From NCBI GenBank assembly GCA_038257155.1, contig JBBSJP010000028.1, positions 1 through 54,123 on the forward strand: a stretch of 54,123 nucleotides of DNA. The letters are read 5' to 3'. Every line of letters starts with the position of its first letter. Position 1 is the stretch's first letter. Shown one piece after another: positions 14,873 to 23,089 of this stretch. The stretch comes from JANJTY01 sp038257155 (GTDB lineage: Bacteria; Pseudomonadota; Gammaproteobacteria; Xanthomonadales; Xanthomonadaceae). The notes below the pieces were generated by a model. That model was not told the DNA's origin, did not search any database, and saw nothing but the letters and a program-made list of their open reading frames with translations. Both the position numbers and the translations under genes were made by a program.

Positions 14873-15739
14873 TCATTTCGCCGCTGGATGAACCTCGACA
14901 ATCCACGGCTCCCTGCGTTTGCCGTAAGCAACGCTCACTTCGTAGCGGTTGCGGTGTTCTGGATCGCGTTCGGTGAGCAGCGGGTCGAACGCCGCGCGCA
15001 TTGCCAGGGGAACGTGCAGGCTGGCGATGCTGACCGCCTCGATGTGGCCACGCCATTCGCCTCTTTGCGCCGTTTGCGCATGGGTGTAATGCCAGTTTGT
15101 TCGCACCCGGCCGTAGACGATGGCGACTCGTTGACGATCGGGATGGTGTGCGCGCAGTGCTTCGGGGTCGAGGTCGGCGTCGATGGCGATCAGCCGGCTC
15201 CATTCGTTGCGTACCCGTTCGAGGCGCTGCCTGGCCTCGACGACGCGTTGCTGGTGTTGCTGATCTTCCGGGTGCTGGTCGCGTTCCAGTTCGGCCCTGG
15301 CGGTGTAGTCCTCCGCCAGTTGCACACTCCTGGCATGTGCAGGTCCGTCCAACTCCAGCGCCAGCCACACTTCGCGCGCCGATCCGCGATAGCGGGGCGA
15401 GGAAGCTGAGTCCGGAGGGTCGCGCACGTCGAATCCGAGCGCCGCGAGGTGATCGGCATCAAGCCATTGGACCCAGCTGTAAGCGCTTTGTTCGTACGGA
15501 TTTTCCGCTTCACCGGCGCGCGGTTCTGGCACCACGCGCCAGCGCAAGGACAGCGCCAGCCCGCTGTTCTCGCCTTGGTCGCGCCATATCGATGGCAGGT
15601 CGAGCTCACGTTCGCTCAAGCGCAGCATGGCCTCTGGTTCGCCGCTTCGATTCCAGGCAACGCCGGCCAGAACCAGGGTGTTGACGAGCAGCACGAGGGC
15701 GCAAGCAACTGCCAGGAGATTCCGCACGCGCCGGTTCAT
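14873..15739 (-). CDS. DUF4824-like membrane-anchored protein
   Basis: A 288-residue protein with one N-terminal membrane anchor (about residues 5-28, LLAVACALVLLVNTLVLAGVAWN) and a soluble, probably periplasmic remainder. The opening AWNRSGEPEAMLRLSERELDLP and the ENSGLALSLRW stretch resemble the DUF4824 family as I remember it. Function unknown. Its start overlaps the stop of the upstream DUF2157 gene (ATGA, 4 bp), so the two are translationally coupled. The family usually appears as this pair. Confidence 0.68.
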   Translation of the reverse strand: MNRRVRNLLAVACALVLLVNTLVLAGVAWNRSGEPEAMLRLSERELDLPSIWRDQGENSGLALSLRWRVVPEPRAGEAENPYEQSAYSWVQWLDADHLAALGFDVRDPPDSASSPRYRGSAREVWLALELDGPAHARSVQLAEDYTARAELERDQHPEDQQHQQRVVEARQRLERVRNEWSRLIAIDADLDPEALRAHHPDRQRVAIVYGRVRTNWHYTHAQTAQRGEWRGHIEAVSIASLHVPLAMRAAFDPLLTERDPEHRNRYEVSVAYGKRREPWIVEVHPAAK

Positions 15740-16812
15740 GCCATGTCTCCCGCACGCTGCGCTACCGCGCCGCGCAAACGCTGGAACACCAACAGCAGCA
15801 GAACGGCGGCCAGCGCGAGCACGAGGAAGAACAGCCATTTCGGCATCATTTCCCACCACCAGTCGTAAAACTTGGTGTAGAGGAAAATGACGAAGAAGAC
15901 GACGCCGGTATTGACCGTGTCATTCCATCCGCGGCGTGCGCCCAGCCAGATGGCCGCCGCACTCAAGGCGAAGCCGAGGACTTGGTAGCCGCCCTCGATC
16001 ACCGATGTCGGCCAGGTCAGATAGCTCCCGTCGCCCCAGTTGCCCAGCACCAGCACGGGAATCAGCAGGCACAAGAGGCCGAAGATCCGGTACGTGGCGG
16101 CGAAGCCGGGGTAGCGCTGATGTGCAAGTGCCAGTGGCAATCCGAAAGCGAGCAGACCGGCCGGCAGGAAGTTCTCTGGACGCTCGCCCATGGATAGCCA
16201 GTACATGCCACTCCAGGTGCCGGCACGCGCAGCTATCCATGCGGCAATGCAGATCAATCCCGCCACCAGCAGCAGGCGCATGTCGAGGCAGTAGGCCAGC
16301 AGGAAAGCGAACGCGGCCCAGGGCAGCAGTGCCTTGTCGGTGGGGGTTATGTTGAAGATCTGCCCGAGCATGCTCAGGTTGAGCAGGAAGCACGCAAAGG
16401 TGACCAAGGCCGCCAGCTTGGCGAAGTAGGCGCCATTGCTACGGGTGGAAAGCCAGGCGCTCAGGCCCAGAGCGGCCAGCGGTGCGAGTGCCAGGATTGC
16501 CACCTGAAAGGTGGTGCCCAGATGGCCCCAGAAGCGATAGAAAAGGAAGTAGACCGACGCTGCCAGCGCCAGTGCGCCAAGAAAGGAAACGACGCGCATG
16601 CCGAGTGATAGCTGCTTGGCGTGGCTGTCGCGGTCGATATCGAAGTCACGTATGAATCCGCTCAGCAGGGCCTCGTGGTGAGCCCGCACTGCGGCATGCT
16701 GCGCCGGGTCGAGACGCAGCACGCCCGCTTCGTCCAGACGCCCCAGTTCGGCACGAAAAACCCGGATGTCGTCGGCGCGTTGCTGGGCTTCGAATCGGTT
16801 GGGATCGGGCAC
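15736..16812 (-). CDS. DUF2157-like polytopic membrane protein
   Basis: A 358-residue protein. A soluble N-terminal helical region (about 1-70) is followed by roughly eight to ten membrane spans, consistent with DUF2157. It starts with GTG at 16812 with an AAAGGATGG-like ribosome site upstream. It is the first gene of a coupled pair with the DUF4824-like gene. Function unknown; the pair probably forms one inner-membrane complex, which is inference from overlap alone. Confidence 0.72.
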   Translation of the reverse strand: MPDPNRFEAQQRADDIRVFRAELGRLDEAGVLRLDPAQHAAVRAHHEALLSGFIRDFDIDRDSHAKQLSLGMRVVSFLGALALAASVYFLFYRFWGHLGTTFQVAILALAPLAALGLSAWLSTRSNGAYFAKLAALVTFACFLLNLSMLGQIFNITPTDKALLPWAAFAFLLAYCLDMRLLLVAGLICIAAWIAARAGTWSGMYWLSMGERPENFLPAGLLAFGLPLALAHQRYPGFAATYRIFGLLCLLIPVLVLGNWGDGSYLTWPTSVIEGGYQVLGFALSAAAIWLGARRGWNDTVNTGVVFFVIFLYTKFYDWWWEMMPKWLFFLVLALAAVLLLLVFQRLRGAVAQRAGDMA

Positions 16813-16846
16813 GGTTCCATCCTTTGATTACTCGAAGACGTGTTCC

Positions 16847-17239
16847 TTACTTGCGCATCGACTCCCACAGACCCATGAGGTTGCCTTCGGTGTCTTTGAA
16901 ATACGCGTAGTAGCCCATGTCGGGCACTTCGCCCTTGGGTACGACCAGGGTGCCGCCTGCCGCCTCGATGCGCGGCACGTGCGCGTCGATCGAGTCCACC
17001 CCGATCGTGATCACGGGATTGTTGACTGGCAGCGCGGGATTGCGCTTGAACATTCCGCCGTTGATCGCGCCGCTTTCCGCGTGCCGGAACTGCTCGTCGA
17101 CCGGCGAGGTGATCGCAAATGTGTAGACGTCCTGTCCCATGGGCATGTCGTGCACCTGCCAGCCGAACACGTCGGCGTAGAAGCGCTTGGCACGCGGGTG
17201 ATCATCGGTCGGGATCTCGAAGTGCACTACCTTGTTCAT
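16847..17239 (-). CDS. Single-domain VOC protein
   Basis: A 130-residue VOC protein beginning KVVHFEIPTDDHPRAKRFYADVFGWQVHDM and ending YAYFKDTEGNLMGLWES. The His in the first strand and the terminal Glu are in the usual metal-ligand positions. The subfamily is the widespread 'VOC family protein' next to PhnB-like proteins, of unknown substrate. The start is ATG 17239; longer upstream frames have no homology. It ends 35 bp before the DUF2157 gene and may be cotranscribed with it. Confidence 0.85.
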   Translation of the reverse strand: MNKVVHFEIPTDDHPRAKRFYADVFGWQVHDMPMGQDVYTFAITSPVDEQFRHAESGAINGGMFKRNPALPVNNPVITIGVDSIDAHVPRIEAAGGTLVVPKGEVPDMGYYAYFKDTEGNLMGLWESMRK

Positions 17240-17471
17240 GGAAGGCTCCGGCGCGGGTGATTGACAGGAGCCACAGAGTAGCGAAAAACCGCGACGTCTT
17301 CCTGCGCTACGACGGCAAGCGAGGCCGTCGTCGCGGCGCAAGCGGCTTGTCGTCCATGCCGGGTCGACCTGCGAGCTTTGCACGACGGTTTCGGCATGGC
17401 CACCTGCGTGCAGACTTGTAACCGACTGCGTCCGCCGCCATCCTTGCGGGCCATTCCAGCCGGGCCCGTCC

Positions 17472-17960
17472 ATGGATACCGTTCCCTTCCACTTCGATGC
17501 CTTCGGCGGATTTGGCGAAGTGCAGGGTCTTGCGCAGATCACCGAGCAGGGTCTTGAGCTGCAGTTCACCACGCGCGATGCGTTGTTTGGCGTGTTGAAA
17601 TCCGGCCAGCGCTCGGTGAAGGTGCCACTCTCGTCCTTGATGTCCGTGCGCTATCGAGCGGGCTGGTTCTGGCTCATGCCGAAGATCGAACTGCGGGTAC
17701 GCGACCTGGCCACGCTCAAGGATCTGCCCGAATCCGAACAGGGGCGCGTCACCCTGAGCATCAAGTTTAGCGACCGACACGATGCCAGGACCTTTGCCGC
17801 CGACCTGGAAATGATGCGTTCGCGGCTGCGGATCCTGCAGCTCGACAGCGACATTGCCCGACTCGCCGCGCAACAGGTCAGGCCGGATGCGACGCAGCCA
17901 GTGGTGGAACCGGCACCCGCCCAGGGCTCGACCGCGAGGCGGCTGCCGCAGGATGAGTAA
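17472..17960 (+). CDS. Hypothetical protein with a PH/GRAM-like N-terminal region
   Basis: A 162-residue protein not assigned to a named family. Residues 1-105 are beta-rich with the rhythm of a pleckstrin-like barrel (GFGEVQGLAQITEQGLELQFTTRD; VKVPLSSLMSVRYRAGWFWLMPKIELRVRDL; GRVTLSIKFSDRHDARTFAADLEMM). Residues 106-135 look helical and the tail is low-complexity. It has no signal peptide or membrane span. It is divergent from the VOC gene, with 232 bp between them in which I see no clear regulatory motif. Confidence 0.55.
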   Translation: MDTVPFHFDAFGGFGEVQGLAQITEQGLELQFTTRDALFGVLKSGQRSVKVPLSSLMSVRYRAGWFWLMPKIELRVRDLATLKDLPESEQGRVTLSIKFSDRHDARTFAADLEMMRSRLRILQLDSDIARLAAQQVRPDATQPVVEPAPAQGSTARRLPQDE

Positions 17961-18103
17961 GCCCCGACGGCGCCGACGTGTCTGGCAGGCTGCGCTGCAG
18001 GCCATGCGCATGCGGCACCTGCTCCCTGCGACATGGTAGGCATCCGTGTCGCAAGGAATGCAGACAAGCATGCGCTGCACGGTAGTTCACCGGGTGCCCG
18101 GGC

Positions 18104-18523
18104 TCAGTCGAACAGGCGCTCGTCGCGCGAACTGCCCTGCATTTGCCGTCGCTCGGCAATGTAGTCATCAAAGGCCAGTTGCTGACGTGCGTCGAGCACT
18201 GCGCGGATGCTGTCGTCCTCGTTCTGCTGGATCTGACGAAGCTCCTCGCGCAGCGCTTCGATGACGCCGTCCAGTCGCGTGACCTCGTTGCTGTCATTGG
18301 CAATCCGGGCACGGCGTTGGGCGCGCGATTCACGATTGAAGTCCTGACGCCTGGAGGCAAAGCTGCGGCGGGATGCTGCCTGGATCTCGTTTACCTTGCG
18401 GGCCTGGTCCATGCTCAGCTCCAGTCGCGATTGCAAGGGCGCGTCGGCTATTGCGGCTCCTGACAAGACCATGGCGAGAGTGGCTAACAGGAACGCGATA
18501 CAAATAGGTGTCGTGCGGTTCAT
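18104..18523 (-). CDS. Periplasmic helical protein, possibly Spy/CpxP-like
   Basis: A 139-residue protein with a cleavable signal (MNRTTPICIAFLLATLAMVL...AIADA). The mature part is one long charged helix with LELSMDQARKVNEIQAASRR and FASRRQDFNRE, recalling the LTxxQ repeats of Spy/CpxP periplasmic chaperones. Homology is by pattern only. Such proteins bind unfolded periplasmic proteins or metals under envelope stress. It stands alone, 218 bp downstream of creD on the same strand. Confidence 0.55.
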   Translation of the reverse strand: MNRTTPICIAFLLATLAMVLSGAAIADAPLQSRLELSMDQARKVNEIQAASRRSFASRRQDFNRESRAQRRARIANDSNEVTRLDGVIEALREELRQIQQNEDDSIRAVLDARQQLAFDDYIAERRQMQGSSRDERLFD

Positions 18524-18689
18524 CGGGAATCCTTGATGCGTGTATGGATCTGGACGGGTTGGGCAGCGGCAAAGGCATCTGGCGCTGCTCTCCCGGTCGT
18601 AATGGGTTGGAGAGCTCCCCCACCCACTTGCCAGTACGCACAAGAAACACGAATCCGACACGCTGATTATTGCGGCGCGTTGCAAGACC

Positions 18690-18705
18690 GCCCGGCGTGC
18701 CGGGC
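18690..18705. repeat. GC-rich hairpin downstream of creD
   Basis: GCCCGGC-GT-GCCGGGC is a perfect 7-bp stem located 37 bp past the creD stop in the direction of creD transcription. No T-run follows, so a role in termination is only possible. Confidence 0.3.
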
Positions 18706-18741
18706 GCCGTCGACTTGAGCACGTCAGATTCCCGATGTGGC

Positions 18742-20091
18742 TCAGCTTGCGCCGAGCCGGTTCCAGTCCAGTCGCCGCGTGGCCAGCATCACGGTCGCCA
18801 GCAGGGCGAACAGCCCGATCGAGCCGAGCAGCAGGGCGATGTCTTCGGCTTGCAGCAGGCCGTAAAGCAGGCCGTAAAGGCCCCCAAGCAGGGCAGCAAA
18901 ACCCAGCCCGCGGGCACGGCTCTGCAGCACTGCGGCCATGTAGAAACCGATCAGACTGCAGCAGGCCAGGGCGGCGACGGTGTAGGCAGTGGCAAACCCC
19001 ACGTGTTCCGACAGCGACAGCAGCAGCAGAAAGAACATGGCAAGGGCGAGCGCAGTGAGTGCGTACTGCATGGGGTGCACGCGCAGCCGCTTCAGCACTT
19101 CGACGAAGAACACTGCGCCGAACACCAGCAGCAGAAAGAGCAGGGCGTACTTCAGGGCACGCTCCGACATCAGGTATCGGTCAACCGGATCGACAAGATC
19201 CACCTGGAAGGCGTTTTGCCAGAAGGCCGGGCACGGACCAGGCTCATTGCCGCAGTCGGCCAGGGCCTGCTGCGCGCCACTCGACAGCCGGCTGCTGCGC
19301 CAGGTGGCGCTGAATCCGGTCGCATTGATCTCGCGCTGCTGCGGCAGCAGGTGGCCCCCGAAACTGGGGTGCGGCCAGTCAGAGCTAAGCGATATCTGCG
19401 ATTCAGAGCCCAGCGCTACCCAGCCCCAGGAGCCGCTGCCTGTCAGCGCAAGCTCCAGTTCGATGTCGAGCGGCGCTCCGGCGAGCGTCAAGGGCGTGAT
19501 TGCGGACTGCAGTCCTTGGGCATGCCAGGGTAGGCCGCTGCCAGGATCGAGCCGGTGTTCGACGCGGTTCACCCGCAGCTGCGCCGCGCTGACACCACGA
19601 GGGTCCGTGACCAGCATGCTGACGCTGGCTGACACGATCCTGGTGTCGGCATCGAGGGCGGCAATCCAGGCAAAATCGGCCGCTTCGAAGCGCGCCCGCA
19701 AACGGTGCTCGCCGTGATGCAACAGTGCCGAGAATGGCCCGCGCGCGCGTCGCTCGCTGCGCTGCGTGGTATCGACCTGCAGCGATGAGGGTGCAATCAG
19801 GCGCCAGCTGCGCCGTTCCTCATACTGCGCCACGCTGCGCGAGACGCCGTTCTCCAGAACCGTGCGTTCGCGCAGCTGGCGGCTCAGGGTTTCGATGCGC
19901 AGCACCGGCCCGGCCAGCAGCTGCGGCCCGGCGGCCGACTGACTGATCTCGGCAGCCACTTCTTCGCCGCGCTGCTGACGTTCCTGTACCAATCCATCAA
20001 GCATGCTGAGTGGAATCAGCAGCAAGAGGATCAACACCAGCAAGGTGATGAGCTTGATCGCCAACGCGCGTTCCATGGCATCCCGTTCCAT
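18742..20091 (-). CDS. creD: CreD-family inner-membrane protein
   Basis: About 449 residues. One N-terminal membrane span (LAIKLITLLVLILLLLIPLSMLDGLVQERQQRG) carries the CreD signature IxDRxxxR-like segment. It is followed by a large periplasmic region and a C-terminal block of six spans including YALLFLLLVFGAVFFVEVLKRLRVHPMQYALTALAL, which is highly characteristic of CreD/Cet proteins. In E. coli, creD is a CreBC target linked to colicin E2 tolerance and envelope integrity. No creBC genes are in the window. ATG 20091 is preferred; ATG 20076 is possible. Confidence 0.9.
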   Translation of the reverse strand: MERDAMERALAIKLITLLVLILLLLIPLSMLDGLVQERQQRGEEVAAEISQSAAGPQLLAGPVLRIETLSRQLRERTVLENGVSRSVAQYEERRSWRLIAPSSLQVDTTQRSERRARGPFSALLHHGEHRLRARFEAADFAWIAALDADTRIVSASVSMLVTDPRGVSAAQLRVNRVEHRLDPGSGLPWHAQGLQSAITPLTLAGAPLDIELELALTGSGSWGWVALGSESQISLSSDWPHPSFGGHLLPQQREINATGFSATWRSSRLSSGAQQALADCGNEPGPCPAFWQNAFQVDLVDPVDRYLMSERALKYALLFLLLVFGAVFFVEVLKRLRVHPMQYALTALALAMFFLLLLSLSEHVGFATAYTVAALACCSLIGFYMAAVLQSRARGLGFAALLGGLYGLLYGLLQAEDIALLLGSIGLFALLATVMLATRRLDWNRLGAS

Positions 20092-20279
20092 TGCCGAACG
20101 ACCGGGGTGGTCGTTGCCGTGGTGCACAGTGGAACGCCGGTGCAGGGCGGGGCGGAGGCGGGCTTGTGGCGAAACCGGGGCGTTGCTGCTGGGCTGCGCG
20201 CTTGGGTGAAGTCTTGCAGTGGATGGAGACAGCCTACGCGGCTAATTCAGGCGCAGGCTGGGCAGTTCCGGAGCCGCAA

Positions 20280-20942
20280 TCAGCCGCCGAGTGAATCCTG
20301 CAGCTGCTTCAGGGCGCCGCGCAGCTCGGCCACTTCGGCTTCCAGCGTGGTAACGCGGGATTCCAGTTCAGTATCGCCGCTGCCGCGCGAGGCGCTGCGC
20401 GCGGCGCTGGATGCGGCCAGTGCTTCGACGTCGATCGGGCCGCAGAAGAGGTGCATGTAGCGCTCTTCGCGCTGGCCGGCGGCGCGCGGCAGGCGCACCA
20501 CGCAACCCGGTTCGCGCGTCATCAGGCGCTCCAGGGTGTGCTGCAGGTCGTCCATGTCAGCAAAGCGAGCAAGACGCTCGGTGCGAGTCATCAACTCATG
20601 CGCGGTCTGTGGGCCACGCAGCAGAAGCAGGGCGACCACGGCGCACTGCTGCTGGGTCAACTTGAGGAATGACTCGGCACGGTGCTCGTAGCGCGCTACG
20701 CGTGCGCCGTAATTGCTCTTGAGCAGGCCGCGCTCTTCCATCACACGGACCGCATGGCCGACGGCGCCCAGCTCCAGGTTCATGACCGGCTCGCGACTGG
20801 TCTTTTGATTGCAGGCCAGCACGATGGCGTTGAGGGTCAGCGGATACGCGTCCGGCGTGGTGGCGGCCTTCTCCACCAGGCTGCCCAGGATGCGGGCTTC
20901 GGTGGCATCGAGCTGGGGCAGGGCAGGCGTGGTTTCATCCAT
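20280..20942 (-). CDS. yceH: YceH/DUF480 winged-helix protein
   Basis: A 220-residue protein with the YceH signature: LDATEARILGSLVEKAATTPDAYPLTLNAIVLACNQKTSREPVMNL (first winged helix), LLKSNYGARVARYEHRAE, LLLRGPQTAHELMTRTERLA, and a C-terminal coiled coil (ESRVTTLEAEVAELRGALKQLQ). The function is unknown; the tandem winged helices suggest DNA binding. ATG 20942 matches the family start. It is divergent from the oxidoreductase operon, with 163 bp between the starts. Confidence 0.92.
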   Translation of the reverse strand: MDETTPALPQLDATEARILGSLVEKAATTPDAYPLTLNAIVLACNQKTSREPVMNLELGAVGHAVRVMEERGLLKSNYGARVARYEHRAESFLKLTQQQCAVVALLLLRGPQTAHELMTRTERLARFADMDDLQHTLERLMTREPGCVVRLPRAAGQREERYMHLFCGPIDVEALAASSAARSASRGSGDTELESRVTTLEAEVAELRGALKQLQDSLGG

Positions 20943-21105
20943 GGTGCGGGACTCGCGCGGCGTGGGGCGGGGGTGGGAAGCATAGCCTGCGGCGGGCTTG
21001 CATCGGGCGTTGCCTTGCCTGCTAGACTCGCGACCAAGGCCGTTTTCGGCGCGCTCTCGGGTGGTCCGACAGGCGCTTCGACTCGGCCCGCAGGCTGGAG
21101 GGGCC

Positions 21106-22926
21106 ATGCGTCCAACGGATATCCGCAATCCCGATTATTTCCACAAGGTCGTCGATTGCCAGTGGGCCTGCCCGGCGCATACACCGGTGCCGGAGTACAT
21201 CCGCCTGATCGCCGCCGGGCGCTATGCCGACGCTTACATGGTGAACTGGAAAAGCAATGTCTTTCCGGGAATCCTCGGCCGCACCTGCGACCGTCCCTGC
21301 GAACCGGCTTGCCGGCGCGGCCGGGTGGAGGAAAGCAATGGTGAATCGCCAGAACCGGTGGCGATCTGCCGTCTCAAGCGCGTTGCCGCCGATAACAAGG
21401 GCGATGTGAAGCCGCGCATGCCGCCGCTTGCGACAAAGCGCAATGGCAAGCGGGTCGCCTGCATCGGCGCAGGCCCATCCTCGCTGACTGTGGCGCGCGA
21501 CCTGGTGCCGCTCGGCTACCACATCACCGTGTTCGACAAGGACCCCGAGGCCGGCGGCTTCATGCGCACCCAGGTGCCGCGCTTTCGCCTGCCCGAGTCG
21601 GTGATCGACGAGGAGGTCGGCTTCATCCTCGACCAGGGCGTTGAATTCATCGGCGGCCGCAACATCGATTCGATGAAGGCGCTGCTGGGCGAAGGTTATG
21701 ACGCGGTGTTCGTCGGTAGCGGTGCGCCGCGTGGTCGTGACCTGGACGTACCAGGACGGGCCGAATGCGCAGACAACATCCATATCGGCATCGACTGGCT
21801 GGCCTCGGTCTACTTCGGTCACGTGACCCAGGTCGGCAAGCGCGTGCTGGTGCTGGGCGGCGGCAATACCGCGATGGACTGCTGCCGCTCGGCGCGCCGG
21901 CTCGGCGGCGACGAGGTCAAGGTCATCGTGCGCTCGGGCTTCGACGAGATGAAGGCCAGCCCGTGGGAGAAGGAGGATGCCATGCACGAAGGCATCCCGA
22001 TCCTCGACTACCGCGTGCCAAAGGCGGTGCACCACGACAACGGCCGCATCACCGGCATGAGCTTCGAGAAGGTCAAAGCCGAACGCGACGAACGCGGCCG
22101 CCGCAAGCTGGTACCGACCGGCGAGCCCGACGAGTTCCATGCCTGCGACGAAGTGTTGCTGGCGATCGGCCAGGAGAATGCGTTCCCCTGGATCGAGCGC
22201 GACATCGGCATCGAGTTCAATGAATGGGATATGCCGGTGGTCGACAAGACCACCTTTCGCTGCAGCCTGCCGAATGTGTTCTTCGGCGGCGACGCGGCGT
22301 TCGGGCCGAAGAACATCATCTGGGCCGTGGCGCATGGTCACGAAGCCGCGGTCTCGATTCACAAGCTGCTGAACGGCGAGGACATCGCCCTGCGCCCACC
22401 ACCCGGCGTGACGCTCGCCTCGCAGAAGATGGGCATCCACGAGTGGAGCTACGACAACGACATTTCCGCCGACGAGCGCTTCAAGGTGCCGCTGGCGCCG
22501 TCGGAACAGACGCTGAAATCGATCAGCATGGAAGTGGAGCTGGGCTTCGACATGGCCACGGCCTGGAAGGAGACCCAGCGCTGCCTGAACTGCGATGTGC
22601 AGACCGTCTTCTTCAAGGAAAAGTGCATCGAATGCGATGCCTGCGTCGACATCTGCCCGATGGACTGCATCAGCTTCACCGCCAATGGCGAGGAGTCTGA
22701 CCTGCGCGGGCGCCTGCAGGCCCCGGCGCTGAATATCACGCAGGACCTGTATGTCTCGGACGGCCTGAAGACCAAGCGGGTGATGGTGAAGGACGAGGAT
22801 GTCTGCCTGCACTGCGGCCTCTGCGCCGAACGCTGCCCGACCGGCGCCTGGGACATGCAGAAGTTCCTGCTGGAGATGACCCATGCCAGCGAATCCGGGC
22901 CGGATGAGCGGAAGGAGGCGGCGTGA
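21106..22926 (+). CDS. GltD-like FAD oxidoreductase with two 4Fe-4S clusters
   Basis: A 606-residue protein. The N-terminal Fer4_20-type iron-sulfur region (about 15-85) contains CQWACPAHTPVPEY and GRTCDRPCEPACRRG. The FAD site is CIGAGPSSLTVARDL (about 118) and the NAD(P)H site LVLGGGNTAMDCCRSARR. The C-terminus holds two ferredoxin 4Fe-4S motifs, CIECDACVDICPMDC and CLHCGLCAERCPTG. It probably passes electrons between ferredoxin-type clusters and NAD(P). ATG 21106 follows GGAGG (21097-21101). It leads an operon with the two subunits of a 2-oxoacid:ferredoxin oxidoreductase and would recycle its electrons. Standard GltD is about 470 residues, so the ferredoxin tail is an addition. Confidence 0.85.
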   Translation: MRPTDIRNPDYFHKVVDCQWACPAHTPVPEYIRLIAAGRYADAYMVNWKSNVFPGILGRTCDRPCEPACRRGRVEESNGESPEPVAICRLKRVAADNKGDVKPRMPPLATKRNGKRVACIGAGPSSLTVARDLVPLGYHITVFDKDPEAGGFMRTQVPRFRLPESVIDEEVGFILDQGVEFIGGRNIDSMKALLGEGYDAVFVGSGAPRGRDLDVPGRAECADNIHIGIDWLASVYFGHVTQVGKRVLVLGGGNTAMDCCRSARRLGGDEVKVIVRSGFDEMKASPWEKEDAMHEGIPILDYRVPKAVHHDNGRITGMSFEKVKAERDERGRRKLVPTGEPDEFHACDEVLLAIGQENAFPWIERDIGIEFNEWDMPVVDKTTFRCSLPNVFFGGDAAFGPKNIIWAVAHGHEAAVSIHKLLNGEDIALRPPPGVTLASQKMGIHEWSYDNDISADERFKVPLAPSEQTLKSISMEVELGFDMATAWKETQRCLNCDVQTVFFKEKCIECDACVDICPMDCISFTANGEESDLRGRLQAPALNITQDLYVSDGLKTKRVMVKDEDVCLHCGLCAERCPTGAWDMQKFLLEMTHASESGPDERKEAA

Positions 22927-22949
22927 TGGGTATGCAACCAGTCACGTTG

Positions 22950-23065
22950 GTAGGGTGGGCCTTGGCCCACCGATTCACCTCACAACGGTGGGCCAAGGCC
23001 CACCCTACGGTTTGCGCAATGGCGCTCCGTGACATTCCGCAACGGTGGGCCAAGGCCCACCCTAC
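22950..23065. repeat. Three palindromic repeats of GTAGGGTGGGCC type inside an operon
   Basis: Copy one (22950-22972) reads GTAGGGTGGGCC, then TTGGCCCACC. Copies two (22986-23008) and three (23043-23065) are the reverse orientation, GGTGGGCCAAGGCCCACC then CTAC. Each is a near-perfect palindrome able to form a strong hairpin. They occupy most of the 163-bp gap between the oxidoreductase gene and the alpha-subunit gene. Related copies occur at 47291-47312 and, with other inner sequences, at 26763, 30105 and 31129. Confidence 0.85.
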
Positions 23066-23089
23066 GGCCGTGAGCCCCGGAATCCGGCA

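Noticed and set aside
16847..17572. Longer version of the VOC gene starting at 17572
   Set aside because: Residues upstream of ATG 17239 are low-complexity and overlap the divergent gene at 17472; the VOC domain starts right at 17239.
20998..21105. Longer N-terminus for the GltD-like protein from TTG 20998
   Set aside because: The extra residues lack family homology, whereas ATG 21106 follows a GGAGG ribosome site and gives the typical N-terminus.
21022..22884. A 620-codon frame antisense to the GltD-like gene
   Set aside because: It lies wholly on the opposite strand of a gene with clear FAD and 4Fe-4S motifs; long antisense frames are common in GC-rich DNA, and the translation has no recognisable domain.
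22950..23065. CRISPR-like repeat cluster
   Set aside because: Only three copies, in mixed orientation and with unequal spacing; the units are palindromic REP-type elements and no cas genes are nearby.
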